DNA from: UBA8886 sp963578705 | GTDB lineage: Archaea > Thermoplasmatota > Poseidoniia > MGIII > CG-Epi1 | Direction of reading: 5' to 3' | NCBI GenBank assembly: GCA_963578705.1 | Contig: CAUZDT010000010.1 | Coordinates: 1 to 27,988, forward strand | Length of the DNA: 27,988 nucleotides | Shown here: positions 1 to 7,839 of the stretch, one piece after another | Position numbering within the stretch: the stretch's first letter is position 1 | Layout: the number at the start of each line of letters is the position of its first letter | The notes under the pieces: generated by a model | Database searches by the model: none | Told to the model about the DNA's origin: nothing | The model's input: the letters and a program-made list of their open reading frames with translations, nothing else | Program-made: the position numbers and the translations under genes

Positions 1-88
1 CCTGCTGGCATTCGGGTTGATGCTGGCGATGACGGGAGTCGCGCTGCGCACCTATGCGGATGACCTGCGGGCAATGCTCGGGAAATAG
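1..88 (+). CDS. C-terminal end of a membrane protein, possibly CcdA-like (partial)
   Basis: An open frame enters from the left edge and stops at TAG 86-88, giving about 28 residues: a hydrophobic stretch (LLAFGLMLAMTGVAL) and a short charged tail ending LGK. The stop is immediately followed by the ATG of a membrane-anchored thioredoxin-like gene, so the two are probably co-transcribed. CcdA-type membrane proteins, which pass electrons across the membrane to such thioredoxins, often sit in this position. The CcdA identity is inferred only from this neighbourhood; the visible residues are not diagnostic, and any polytopic membrane protein would fit. Confidence 0.4.
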   Translation, partial: LLAFGLMLAMTGVALRTYADDLRAMLGK

Positions 89-706
89 ATGGCGTCAAAA
101 CGGAGACGGAAGCAGCAGCAGAAGGAGGGGCGCGAGCTGGAGCATCGCATGGACCAGCGGCGCGAGGCGTTCAACGATATAGCGCTCAAGCTGGCAGCGA
201 CGCTGGTGGTGCTGCTGATAGCTGCAGGGGCAGTCTGGTACCTGTTCTACTACGAACCCGGGACAGACATCGCCGAGCCGTGGCGGTTGCAGGACAGCGA
301 CAACCCCGATAATTACCACGAGTCGGCCGACTACTACGAGTCCGACAGGCCGACGCTGCTCGAATTCTTCCAGACCGACTGTCCGCACTGCAATAACCAG
401 GTGCCGACGATGAAGGATATCCACAACGACTACATCGGGCGCATCGACCTGCTCTCAATCGGCGGCTACCGGCTCGGCAGCAGCAAGGACAGCCTGGCCG
501 ACCTGCGCGACTTCAAGTCGGAACACCAGGCGTACTGGCCCCACCTCTACGACTCCTCGGGCGAGCTGATGAGCGACTACGGCTTCAGCAGCTACCCCTC
601 GTTCGCACTGGTCGTCGATGAGCGCGTCGTCTGGACCGGGAGCGGCGAAATCTCGTACGACCGCCTAGCCGGTGTGCTCGACCAGTACGTCGAGCCGGAA
701 GAGTAG
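89..706 (+). CDS. Membrane-anchored thioredoxin-like (TlpA/ResA-type) protein
   Basis: A 205-residue protein with a very basic N-terminus (residues 1-25), one membrane segment (about 31-53) and an extracytoplasmic thioredoxin-like domain (about 85-200). The active site is C98-P-H-C101, preceded by LLEFFQTD as in thioredoxins, and a likely cis-proline lies in SSYPSF near residue 170. The positive N-terminus places the domain outside the cell. Such proteins reduce or exchange disulfides on exported proteins, including CuA-site cysteines and apocytochromes. The start ATG directly follows the preceding stop, suggesting an operon. Its closeness to the oxidase locus fits a role in oxidase or copper-site assembly, but the substrate is not shown. 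The CPHC motif could also suit an oxidase-like thioredoxin. Confidence 0.8.
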   Translation: MASKRRRKQQQKEGRELEHRMDQRREAFNDIALKLAATLVVLLIAAGAVWYLFYYEPGTDIAEPWRLQDSDNPDNYHESADYYESDRPTLLEFFQTDCPHCNNQVPTMKDIHNDYIGRIDLLSIGGYRLGSSKDSLADLRDFKSEHQAYWPHLYDSSGELMSDYGFSSYPSFALVVDERVVWTGSGEISYDRLAGVLDQYVEPEE

Positions 707-744
707 CGCCAAAGCACCAAATAGCGGCGGCCGCTCCAGCACTG

Positions 745-1185
745 ATGTTGCTCGAGTTCAGCGAGACGGGAGTCGTGCTCCTCTCACAGGAGTGGGATTG
801 GCTCGACATCATCCGCATGCTGGTCTCCACTTTTCTGGCCGCCATCTACCTGCAGTCAGGAATTGACAAAATCATCGACCGGCAAGGGAACCTCGATTTC
901 ATGGGCGAGCATTTCGTGGGGACGGTACTGGCGGGCAGCTTCCGCTACGGTCTGACGGCCGTTACCGTCACCGAACTGCTGGCTGGCGCGCTCTCGGCGG
1001 CCGGCGTGATCTGGCTGTTGCTGGGATGGGGGATTGTGCCGGGAATTGTAGGCGCTCTCTTCGCCGGTGTTTCGTCATGCATCCTGATGACCGGGCAGCG
1101 ACTGGCAAAGGACTACGTCGGCGCCGCGGCGCTGGTGCCTTACTTCCTAATCGCCATAATAGGGCTCTACATCTACCAGATGTAG
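745..1185 (+). CDS. DoxX-like four-helix membrane protein
   Basis: A 146-residue membrane protein with four predicted helices at about 21-40, 68-95, 97-116 and 125-143. The first helix ends FLAAIYLQSGIDKI, which resembles the start of DoxX-family proteins, and the second carries an embedded glutamate (TVTELLAG) as is common in that family. DoxX proteins are small membrane proteins linked to thiol or sulfur redox metabolism and, in some archaea, to a terminal quinol oxidase; the exact role here is unknown. It follows the thioredoxin gene by 38 bases; an A-rich stretch (caaatag, near 717) lies about 26 bases before the ATG and could be its own TATA element. It converges on ctaF with six bases between the stops. 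Confidence 0.55.
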   Translation: MLLEFSETGVVLLSQEWDWLDIIRMLVSTFLAAIYLQSGIDKIIDRQGNLDFMGEHFVGTVLAGSFRYGLTAVTVTELLAGALSAAGVIWLLLGWGIVPGIVGALFAGVSSCILMTGQRLAKDYVGAAALVPYFLIAIIGLYIYQM

Positions 1186-1191
1186 GCAGGT

Positions 1192-1569
1192 TCAGAAGCC
1201 ACAGATGGTTGCTATGTCATCGGTCGTGCCAGGGCTGGTGAGACCTATGGCAACGAATAGCACAATCAAGAAAAATATCGGTACTGCCCCCGTGCGTCGT
1301 GCCAGTGGCGGGTCCCAGCGCAAGTGCATGAAGAAAGAGGCAATGAACCACACCTTGACAAAGGCTATGGAGAAGAGGATGAACATAGTGGCGCCGAAGC
1401 TGAATTCCTGCAGGATGGCCATGACCTCGAGAACAGTGAAGAATACCAGCCAGCCGAAGACCGCCATGAAGCCGTTCGCGTAGCCGGGGAATTCGTGCTC
1501 GTCGTGCGCTTCTTCCTCAACGGCCTCTTCTTCGGGCGCTTCAATGTCAGGGTTTTCGTCGTCGCTCAT
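1192..1569 (-). CDS. ctaF: Cytochrome c oxidase subunit IV (prokaryotic type)
   Basis: A 125-residue protein: a glutamate-rich cytoplasmic N-terminus (1-27) followed by three membrane helices (about 33-52, 58-80, 95-112). The second helix region contains FVKVWFIASFFMHLRWD, which closely matches the conserved core of the bacterial/archaeal COX IV (CtaF/CyoD) family. This small subunit has no redox centre and stabilises the subunit I/III core. It is the last gene of ctaC-ctaD-ctaE-ctaF, three bases after the ctaE stop, and its ATG is at 1569. Base composition looks a little lower in G+C than the catalytic genes. The family call is firm; its need for activity is unknown. Confidence 0.88.
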   Translation of the reverse strand: MSDDENPDIEAPEEEAVEEEAHDEHEFPGYANGFMAVFGWLVFFTVLEVMAILQEFSFGATMFILFSIAFVKVWFIASFFMHLRWDPPLARRTGAVPIFFLIVLFVAIGLTSPGTTDDIATICGF

Positions 1570-1572
1570 GAT

Positions 1573-2436
1573 TCAGTACAGGTAGAGGAAGGGAAATACG
1601 AAGACCCACACGACATCAACGTAGTGCCAATAGAGCCCGAAGAGCTCCAGGGTGTCATGGTACTCCGAGTTGTAGCCGCCGCGGTTGGCCTTGACAATCA
1701 GGTACGCCAGCGCGATAACGCCGACGAGGACGTGCGCCCCGTGGGTGCCGGTGGTAACGTAGAAAGTGCTCCCCTCGAGGCTGGTGTTAATCCAGAAACC
1801 ATTCTCATACTTTGGCGCGATACAGTGGTGTGAGATGTCCTTTACTACGCAGTGTTCGCCCCAGAAGTGACCATTCTTCATCTCCCACCACTCGAAGCCC
1901 TTGATGACCAGGAACAGAATTCCCAGCAGGAAGGTGCACCCCAGGAAACGGGTGGTCGCCTTGTGGTCGTTCCGCTTCGCCGCGTAGAGCGCCAGCACCA
2001 TCGTCAGGCTGCTCAGTAGCAGCGCCATCGTGTTGATAACGCCGAAGATAAGGTGCGAGCGGATGATATCGGCGGCCGGCACCCAGTCCGCACCGGCGGC
2101 GGCGCGGTAGCGCAGGTAGGCACTCAGCAGCGTGCCGAAGACCATCATCTCGGTCAACAGGAAAATCCAGGTCCCGAACTTGCGCGTTGAAAGCGTGGCG
2201 AAGGCGGGATGGTATGTCTCGATTTCCTCATTCTCCTCGGAGGTCATCGGGTAATATTCGGAGAGCCACATGATGAAGCCGGTCGTCAGCACGAACAGCC
2301 CTACCAGGAAAACGAACCAGAACGAGGGATAGCCATTCACCGCCAGCGTGAGGCCGAGCATGATGCCCATCAGCCCTATTGCCGAGACAATCGGCGCGGC
2401 AGTGCCGTGGTGTTCGGCGTGCGCCGCTTCGTTCAC
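1573..2436 (-). CDS. ctaE: Cytochrome c oxidase subunit III
   Basis: A 287-residue polytopic membrane protein of the COX III family, which sits beside subunit I, holds structural lipid and helps keep proton uptake stable. Family signatures are the glutamate-bearing helix LTEMMVFGTLLSAY, KGFEWWE, the FYVTTGTHGAHVLVG stretch and the C-terminal GLYWHYVDVVWVFVFPFLYLY. Seven helices can be drawn. The start is a GTG at 2436 that overlaps the ctaD stop as GTGA, implying translational coupling to subunit I. A loop at about 197-230 has two cysteines and several histidines (HCVVKDISHHC) that are not a standard feature of the family. Otherwise the length is normal. Confidence 0.95.
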   Translation of the reverse strand: MNEAAHAEHHGTAAPIVSAIGLMGIMLGLTLAVNGYPSFWFVFLVGLFVLTTGFIMWLSEYYPMTSEENEEIETYHPAFATLSTRKFGTWIFLLTEMMVFGTLLSAYLRYRAAAGADWVPAADIIRSHLIFGVINTMALLLSSLTMVLALYAAKRNDHKATTRFLGCTFLLGILFLVIKGFEWWEMKNGHFWGEHCVVKDISHHCIAPKYENGFWINTSLEGSTFYVTTGTHGAHVLVGVIALAYLIVKANRGGYNSEYHDTLELFGLYWHYVDVVWVFVFPFLYLY

Positions 2437-5096
2437 GATGATGCCGCCATGGATTTATCTCCAGTTTTTTCAGCCAGAATCTCGGAGCTGACTGACGAAT
2501 CCAGACTGTAGACAGTCCAGCCCCCACGACCGTTCTTGTATCTGACTTTGCCTATGATTCTTTTCTGGATGAGCCTCTGGACACTCTTCTTGGTCGATGG
2601 GACGGAGGTATTGCTGTACTCTGCAATATCTTTGATGGGCAGTTCCCCGGATTCGAAACCGCCCTGTTTTTCACACGAAGAGTATATAAATAATGTAATT
2701 TTCTTCTGAATACCTGACAGGCTTGAATACTTGTCAGTAGGCCCTGAACCGGCATTAGAAGTGGATGACAGTTCTGTCTCCAGTTTTCCGGAGGAGGTGG
2801 ATGCCGTCTGCGTCTCTACTTTTGGAACCTGTTCAGCGCTGGGAGCCAGAGCGGTCGCAGCTTCCTGTCTATCATCGATACCAGCCACCTGCAGCGTCGG
2901 AATCTCGATGAAGCTGTTGGGTGGCGGCGGCGAGGAGGTGGTCCACTCCAGCGACCAGCCGCCCCACGGGTCGGCGCCTGCCTTTTCGCCGCCGTTCCAG
3001 GAGCGCAGGATATTCCAGACCAGCAGCAGCTGCGCCGCGCCCAGCACGAAGGCGGAGTAGGAGACGAAGACGTTCAGCTCCGTCAGCACCGGGTCGTAGG
3101 TGGCGTAGCGGCGCGGCATCCCCATCATTCCCAGGATGTGCATCGGGTAGAACGCGGCGTGGAAGGCGATGAATGAAAGCAAGAAATGTGCCATGCCCAG
3201 CTTCTCGTTCATGAAGTGTCCAGTCACCTTGGGGAACCAGTAGTAGATGCCGGAGAAGAAGCCGAAAATCGTGCCGCCAATCAGCACGTAGTGGAAGTGC
3301 GCCACGATGAAGTAGGTGTCGTGCAGGTGGATGTCCATCGGAATCGAGGCGACGACGATACCGGTGATGCCTCCAATGGTGAAGGTCGCAATCGCCCCCA
3401 GCGAGAAAAGCATCGCCGCATTGGTGGTAATCGAACCCCCCATCAGCGTCGCCAGCCAGTTAAAAATCTTGACCCCGGTCGGCACCGCCACCAGCATTGT
3501 CGTCAGCATCACGATGAAGCGGAACAGCGGGTCGGTCCCGGAGGTGAACATGTGGTGGCCGTAGACGATAAACGAAATCAGCCCAATCGAGACCATGGCG
3601 TAAACCATGGATGTATAGCCAAAAATCGGGCGCCGCGCGAAAGTGGCGACCACGTCGGAGATTACGCCAAAGGCGGGGAGAATCAGGACGTAGACCTCGG
3701 GGTGGCCGAAATACCAGAAGAGGTGCTGCCACAATATCGGGTCGGCGCCCGCTTCCACCGAGAAGTAGAGGGTGCCAAAGGTACGGTCGGCGTAGAGCAG
3801 GATTAGCGCTATCGTGAATACCGGGATTGAGAGCAGCAGCAGGAACACCGCTACCGTAATCGACCAGGTGAAGAGCGGCATCCGCATCAGCGTCACGCCG
3901 GGCGCGCGCATGCGCAGAATCATCGTCAGGAAGTTAATCGCAGTCAGCGTCGACGACGCCCCCAGTATGATTTGTCCCGCAACCCACAGGTCGGTCCCAG
4001 GCGACGAGGCGCGCTCGCCCGACGAGTAGGGAGCGTAGCCGGTCCAGCCCACGTCGCCTGCGCCGCCGGCGAAGTAGCCAGCGTAGACCACCAGCGCACC
4101 GGTCGGCAGCAGCCAGAAACTGAGCGCGTTCAGCCGCGGGAAGGCGAGGTCGCGCGCGCCAATCTGCAGCGGTACCAGGTAGTTGGCGAATCCGAAGATA
4201 ATCGGCATTCCGGCCATGAAGACCATGGTCGTGCCGTGCATCGTGAAAGCGGAATTGAACTGGGTGTTGGTCATGAAGTCGTTATCGGGCTCGAGCAGCT
4301 GGAACCGCATCATCATCGCCAGTGTGCCGGCAACGAAAAAGAAGAAGAGGCCCGTACCAATGTAGAGCAGGCCAATCCGCTTGTGGTCGGTGGTCGTCAG
4401 CCACGGCTTCAGGTAGCCCCAGAAGTCGCCAAAGACGTCCTCAACCGACTGGCCCGTTGAAACTACGCGGTTCCCCACCACCACCGCAGCAAGCGTGCCA
4501 ATCACAACCAGTGCCAGGTAGAATGCCTTGCGCAGTTCTGAAATTTCTTCCGGTCCGACAACGGCGTTGGCTCCAGGCACCGTAAAGGTGACACTGGTCC
4601 ACTGGTCCTCGCCATTATTGAATCCGTCACCATTAACAGAATTCCCCATCACAGTAAATTGAACTACAGAGGTGTCATCATCAGGAGCCTCCCACTGGGC
4701 CTGCCAGACGCGCTGGTCATTGCCTTCTACCGTGTGGGTTAGGTCGTCATTCTTGTTCAGCTGGGTTGCGGTGCCATTGATGACAAGCAAGGTCCCATCG
4801 CTGGCTTGGAGGAAGAATCCACCTTGATTCTGGCTCTGACCTGTCGGGTCTGGCCCACCGAAAAGGGAGACAGTTAGGTTGTAAACTGCTCCTGCGGTGA
4901 AATTAGCCGGCGTGCCTTCCAAAGTAACTGTGGAACCACCGATAGCTCCGTGGCAGCTGCAGCCCTCTGACTGAACTGTACTGATCGTGCTGTCTTCCGT
5001 AATTCCGATTGATCGGGAAGTGGCATTCGGCACCACCGACGCGCCGATGAGCAGCGCCACCAGCGCGAGCATCAACATCGCGTTGCGGAGCTTCAT
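2433..5096 (-). CDS. ctaD: Cytochrome c oxidase subunit I (aa3 type) with extra N-terminal exported domain and C-terminal winged-helix-like domain
   Basis: Catalytic subunit, residues about 225-700: heme a/heme a3-CuB site that reduces O2 to water and pumps protons. Visible ligands are H287 and H602 (heme a), H600 (heme a3), H465, H514 and H515 (CuB) with Y469 in the GHPEVY motif, plus K543 of the K channel, so it is a complete A1-type core. Two additions make it 887 residues against the usual 530-620. At the N-terminus lie a signal-like helix (1-20), a beta-rich domain (about 45-175) with CSCHG and NGDGFNNGEDQW motifs like choice-of-anchor V/reelin-type domains, and a helix at 190-208. At the C-terminus a Ser/Thr-rich linker (725-790) leads to a helix-rich segment (790-868) resembling a winged helix. 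The extensions look near 45-50% G+C, the core above 60%. Topology would put the first domain outside and the last in the cytoplasm. It overlaps ctaC (ATGA) and ctaE (GTGA). Confidence 0.93.
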   Translation of the reverse strand: MKLRNAMLMLALVALLIGASVVPNATSRSIGITEDSTISTVQSEGCSCHGAIGGSTVTLEGTPANFTAGAVYNLTVSLFGGPDPTGQSQNQGGFFLQASDGTLLVINGTATQLNKNDDLTHTVEGNDQRVWQAQWEAPDDDTSVVQFTVMGNSVNGDGFNNGEDQWTSVTFTVPGANAVVGPEEISELRKAFYLALVVIGTLAAVVVGNRVVSTGQSVEDVFGDFWGYLKPWLTTTDHKRIGLLYIGTGLFFFFVAGTLAMMMRFQLLEPDNDFMTNTQFNSAFTMHGTTMVFMAGMPIIFGFANYLVPLQIGARDLAFPRLNALSFWLLPTGALVVYAGYFAGGAGDVGWTGYAPYSSGERASSPGTDLWVAGQIILGASSTLTAINFLTMILRMRAPGVTLMRMPLFTWSITVAVFLLLLSIPVFTIALILLYADRTFGTLYFSVEAGADPILWQHLFWYFGHPEVYVLILPAFGVISDVVATFARRPIFGYTSMVYAMVSIGLISFIVYGHHMFTSGTDPLFRFIVMLTTMLVAVPTGVKIFNWLATLMGGSITTNAAMLFSLGAIATFTIGGITGIVVASIPMDIHLHDTYFIVAHFHYVLIGGTIFGFFSGIYYWFPKVTGHFMNEKLGMAHFLLSFIAFHAAFYPMHILGMMGMPRRYATYDPVLTELNVFVSYSAFVLGAAQLLLVWNILRSWNGGEKAGADPWGGWSLEWTTSSPPPPNSFIEIPTLQVAGIDDRQEAATALAPSAEQVPKVETQTASTSSGKLETELSSTSNAGSGPTDKYSSLSGIQKKITLFIYSSCEKQGGFESGELPIKDIAEYSNTSVPSTKKSVQRLIQKRIIGKVRYKNGRGGWTVYSLDSSVSSEILAEKTGDKSMAASS

Positions 5097-5746
5097 GCGA
5101 CCGGCTCCGTGATGACTATCGTGCCCAGCATCTTCGAGTGGCCGTCACCGCAGTATTCGGCGCAGTAAATCGGGTAGGTCCCGGGGTCGACCGTGCCGGT
5201 GTCGAACCACATCGCGGTAGTGGTGTTAGGGACGATATCCTCCTTAAGTCCGAAGGTCGGCAGGAAGAAGGCATGGAGCACGTCCCCCGACTCCATCACG
5301 AACTTGACGCGCGTGTCGGACGGCAATTCAACGGTGCCGTAAGTGGTGTTGCCATTGGGGAACGTGAAGGCCCATGACCACTGGCTGGCGTTCACCTCTA
5401 TCGTCAGTTCGTCGCCCCGGTCGACGTCCCAGTAGTTATCGAGCGGTGCCAGCGAGAGCCAGGTAATCCAGCAGACCAGCAAAAGCGGCCCGATGGTCCA
5501 CGCAATCTCGATAGTGTGGTCAACCCGCTCGCGTGGGAAGACGCCAGCCGTGGGCATGTCTGGCGGGTTGGGGTCGCCCTCCTTACGGCGATACATGTAG
5601 ATTGCATAGAGCAGCCAGCCGAACACCATAATAGTGATGAGCACCGACCAGTAGAACACCTGCTGGCTCAGACTGAGGGGGCCATCGCTGAACGCTTCCC
5701 AGCTGGTGGGAATCGGCAGGCTCAGCAGATCTCCGATTAACGACAT
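5093..5746 (-). CDS. ctaC: Cytochrome c oxidase subunit II (CuA subunit)
   Basis: A 217-residue protein with two N-terminal membrane helices (about 30-50 and 82-100) and an outer cupredoxin domain that binds the dinuclear CuA centre, the entry point for electrons. The ligands are all present: H158 in GDVLHAF, then C195, E197, C199, H203 and M206 in CAEYCGDGHSKM. The aromatic electron-transfer patch is QWSWAF (122-127). There is no cytochrome c domain after the cupredoxin, so this is an aa3 rather than caa3 enzyme, and the electron donor must be separate, possibly one of the blue-copper proteins nearby. It is the first gene of the ctaCDEF operon and overlaps ctaD by four bases. Confidence 0.95.
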   Translation of the reverse strand: MSLIGDLLSLPIPTSWEAFSDGPLSLSQQVFYWSVLITIMVFGWLLYAIYMYRRKEGDPNPPDMPTAGVFPRERVDHTIEIAWTIGPLLLVCWITWLSLAPLDNYWDVDRGDELTIEVNASQWSWAFTFPNGNTTYGTVELPSDTRVKFVMESGDVLHAFFLPTFGLKEDIVPNTTTAMWFDTGTVDPGTYPIYCAEYCGDGHSKMLGTIVITEPVA

Positions 5747-5787
5747 AGGTTTAGTTCCGAAACAGGTTGGCGGCGCGATTTGGCCCG

Positions 5788-5800
5788 GGTATAAAATCTT
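5788..5800 (-). promoter_or_regulatory. TATA box for the ctaCDEF operon
   Basis: On the minus strand the sequence reads gattttatacc, with a purine-rich GAAAG just upstream that could be the BRE. Its centre lies about 47 bases before the ctaC ATG, so transcription would start near 5768 with a leader of roughly 20 bases. It lies in the 83-base gap between the ctaB stop and ctaC, suggesting the structural genes have their own promoter separate from ctaAB. Confidence 0.5.
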
Positions 5801-5829
5801 TCAGGGAGATTGCGGCAAGGGCGATGCTT

Positions 5830-6747
5830 TCAGCCCACCCAGCCGATATCGACTATAATCGCGCCGAAAAGCAGGAAGAGATATGCGTTGGAATAGCCGA
5901 AAACGGCCCACGCTGCCGGTTCCGTGGGCGTGCGCTGGAGCGCCAGTGCCAGCTGCACGAAGCGGCCGCCGAGCAGCGCAGCGGCCGCGAAGTAGGGGTA
6001 GCCGAGCCCCGCCTGCCAGCCGATGGCGAGCGACGCCAGCAGCAGTGCGACGGCGTAGGCCGTGATGTGGTGCCGCGTGGCCGCTTCACCTGCCGTTACT
6101 GGCAGCATCGGGACGCCCGCCCGCGCGTACTCGCCCGGGCGCGCCAGCGTCAGCGCCCAGAAGTGGGGCGGCGTCCAAAGGAATATTATGGCGACCATGC
6201 CCCACGGCAGCAGCACCAGCGGGTCGCCCCCGGCGGCGGTCCAGCCGACGAGTGGCGAGAGCGCGCCCGCGAGGCCGCCGATGACGATGTTCTGCGGGGT
6301 GCGGCGCTTGAGCCATATCGTGTAAACCAGTACGTAGAAGAGCGCACTGAAGGCGGCGATACCGCCGGCAAGCGGGGTCGCCAGCAGCGCCAGCAGCGCG
6401 ACGCCGGAGGCGCAGACGGTGACGCCGTAGGCGAGCACCGCGCCCGGCGCCAGCTCGCCCGATGGGAGCGGGCGCTGGTCGGTGCGCGCCATCAGCGGGT
6501 CGATGTCGCGGTCATACCACATGTTGATAGCCATCGACCCACCTGACGCCATCGAGCCGCCGAGCAGCACGACCAGCACGGTCTCGAGCGTATCGGCCCA
6601 CGAGCGCGGGTCGTTGCCGAGAACCATCGTGCGCAGCAGTTGCCGGTCAGCGAGGTCGTGCGCCAGAATGGCGGCAATCGCAGTCACCTGCAACAGTACC
6701 ACCACGCGCAGCTTGAGCAGGCTCAGCCAGAGCCGTAGTTCAGCCAC
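5830..6747 (-). CDS. ctaB: Protoheme IX farnesyltransferase (heme O synthase)
   Basis: A 305-residue UbiA-family membrane prenyltransferase that adds a farnesyl group to heme b to make heme o, the precursor of heme a. The diagnostic aspartate motif is N75-MWYDRDID83 followed by MARTDQRPLPSGEL, and a second conserved loop is YTIWLKRRTPQNIVIGG. About nine helices can be drawn and the length is normal for the family. The start is GTG at 6747, overlapping the end of ctaA by eight bases, so ctaA and ctaB are probably translated together. The product feeds CtaA and ultimately the aa3 oxidase encoded just downstream. Confidence 0.95.
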   Translation of the reverse strand: MAELRLWLSLLKLRVVVLLQVTAIAAILAHDLADRQLLRTMVLGNDPRSWADTLETVLVVLLGGSMASGGSMAINMWYDRDIDPLMARTDQRPLPSGELAPGAVLAYGVTVCASGVALLALLATPLAGGIAAFSALFYVLVYTIWLKRRTPQNIVIGGLAGALSPLVGWTAAGGDPLVLLPWGMVAIIFLWTPPHFWALTLARPGEYARAGVPMLPVTAGEAATRHHITAYAVALLLASLAIGWQAGLGYPYFAAAALLGGRFVQLALALQRTPTEPAAWAVFGYSNAYLFLLFGAIIVDIGWVG

Positions 6748-7750
6748 GCAGCGGCTCCGCGCAGAGCAGCCACGCCACCGCGAGATGCAGGAAGGTCACG
6801 ACGCCCAGCAACAGGTGCAGCAGCGAAAGCCAGCCCGGATAATCGAAGCCGGTGGCCATCACGAGGTAGAAACCGCCGACGAACATGTTCAGGATGAACG
6901 CCCCCAGCGCGCCGTCGACCAGCCGCGTCACGACCGAGCGGCCGCCGTGGCTGCGCATCCACTGGCCACCCCAGAATAGCGCCGCTCCGACCCCGACCGC
7001 GAGGAAACGGTGCAGCATTTGCGCCACGACCCCGGTGTCGAGCCCGGGAAGCAGCGTCCCTTCGCAGAGCGGCCACGCTTCCCAGCCACCGCCGCACGCA
7101 CCGCGGTGATAGCCGGTCGCCAGCCACGCCCCCGCCAGCAGCAGCACCAGCGCCGCCAGCGCCAGCCCGGCGACCGGGCGCGCCTGCTGCTCTGCCGCTT
7201 CCCGCGAAACGCAGAGCCGCTCCGGCAGTGCCCCCGCAGCGAGCCGCGCCAGCAGCGCGACGCGCACCAGCGCGGTCACGAAGACGAGCGCCAGCAACAG
7301 ATGCAGCGCGACGCTCCACGGCGCGTTGTCGAAGCCAACCGTAATCGCGCCGGCGGCCGCCTGCATCACCAGCAGCGCGGTCGCGTGCAGGTGCGCTTCG
7401 GCGGCGCCCGGCAACGCCGCGCGCCGCTGCCAGACCGCGAAATGCGACCAGAGCAACGGCAGCGCGATGAGCCCCACCAGCAGCCGGTGCAGCCACTCGC
7501 TGAATATCTGGTCGGTCGTGTAGGCGAAGTCGGGATCGTCCAGCCAGCGCCGGTCTGCCTCGCCCGGATGGTCGGCCCACCACGCCTGCTGCTCTTCGGG
7601 CGGGACGTCAAAATGGTAGCCGCCGAAACAGGCGGGCCAGTCGGGGCACGACTCGCCCGCGTCGGCAATCCGCACCCAGCCCCCCGTCAGGATAATCACC
7701 AGCGCCAGCGCCGCCAGCACCAGCGGCAGGCGGTGGTTCCAGAACAGCAT
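6740..7750 (-). CDS. ctaA: Heme A synthase (COX15/CtaA)
   Basis: A 336-residue membrane protein that oxidises the C8 methyl of heme o to the formyl group of heme a. It shows the two-bundle CtaA layout: GGWVRIADAG, then the cysteine pair C35/C41 in SCPDWPAC; E85 and H88 in SEWLHR; H150; then the second half with C219/C229, H247 in QMLHR and H312 in LLHLLLG. These match the four heme-ligating histidines and the extracytoplasmic cysteines of the family. The ATG at 7750 lies about 27 bases after a TATA-like element, so the message may be leaderless. It heads the ctaA-ctaB pair and is divergent from the surface cupredoxin gene at 7840. Confidence 0.94.
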   Translation of the reverse strand: MLFWNHRLPLVLAALALVIILTGGWVRIADAGESCPDWPACFGGYHFDVPPEEQQAWWADHPGEADRRWLDDPDFAYTTDQIFSEWLHRLLVGLIALPLLWSHFAVWQRRAALPGAAEAHLHATALLVMQAAAGAITVGFDNAPWSVALHLLLALVFVTALVRVALLARLAAGALPERLCVSREAAEQQARPVAGLALAALVLLLAGAWLATGYHRGACGGGWEAWPLCEGTLLPGLDTGVVAQMLHRFLAVGVGAALFWGGQWMRSHGGRSVVTRLVDGALGAFILNMFVGGFYLVMATGFDYPGWLSLLHLLLGVVTFLHLAVAWLLCAEPLRG

Positions 7751-7773
7751 GCCGCTCGCGACCCCGGCGGCGC

Positions 7774-7781
7774 TAAAAAAC
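7774..7781 (-). promoter_or_regulatory. TATA box for ctaA-ctaB
   Basis: The minus strand reads gttttttag. Its centre is about 27 bases upstream of the ctaA ATG (7750), the spacing expected for an archaeal leaderless transcript. The reading is positional only. Confidence 0.5.
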
Positions 7782-7799
7782 TTCGGCGTATAGACACCC

Positions 7800-7806
7800 T
7801 TAAAAC
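7800..7806 (+). promoter_or_regulatory. TATA-like element for the surface cupredoxin gene
   Basis: The stretch ttaaaac is centred about 37 bases before the GTG at 7840, which would give a leader of about 10 bases. It sits beside, but is separate from, the opposite-strand ctaA element in the same 89-base intergenic region. Confidence 0.4.
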
Positions 7807-7839
7807 CGGGAACCGGCAGGGGCGCCCACTGGTGATATT

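Noticed and set aside
1324..1833. 169-codon open frame opposite ctaF and ctaE
   Set aside because: It is a frame on the other strand of two firmly identified oxidase genes in G+C-rich DNA and shows no family motif.
4940..4970. Possible heme c site (CSCH) in the oxidase N-terminal domain
   Set aside because: The spacing is CxCH, not the CxxCH needed for usual covalent heme attachment, so I treat it only as a metal- or structure-type motif.
2433..5096. The extended subunit I as an assembly or frameshift artefact
   Set aside because: The frame is continuous, both ends keep the four-base overlaps with neighbours, and the topology places each extra domain sensibly; it remains possible and is listed as the refuting test.
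5767..6546. 259-codon open frame opposite ctaB
   Set aside because: It has Arg/Gln-rich low-complexity sequence typical of an antisense shadow of a G+C-rich membrane gene.
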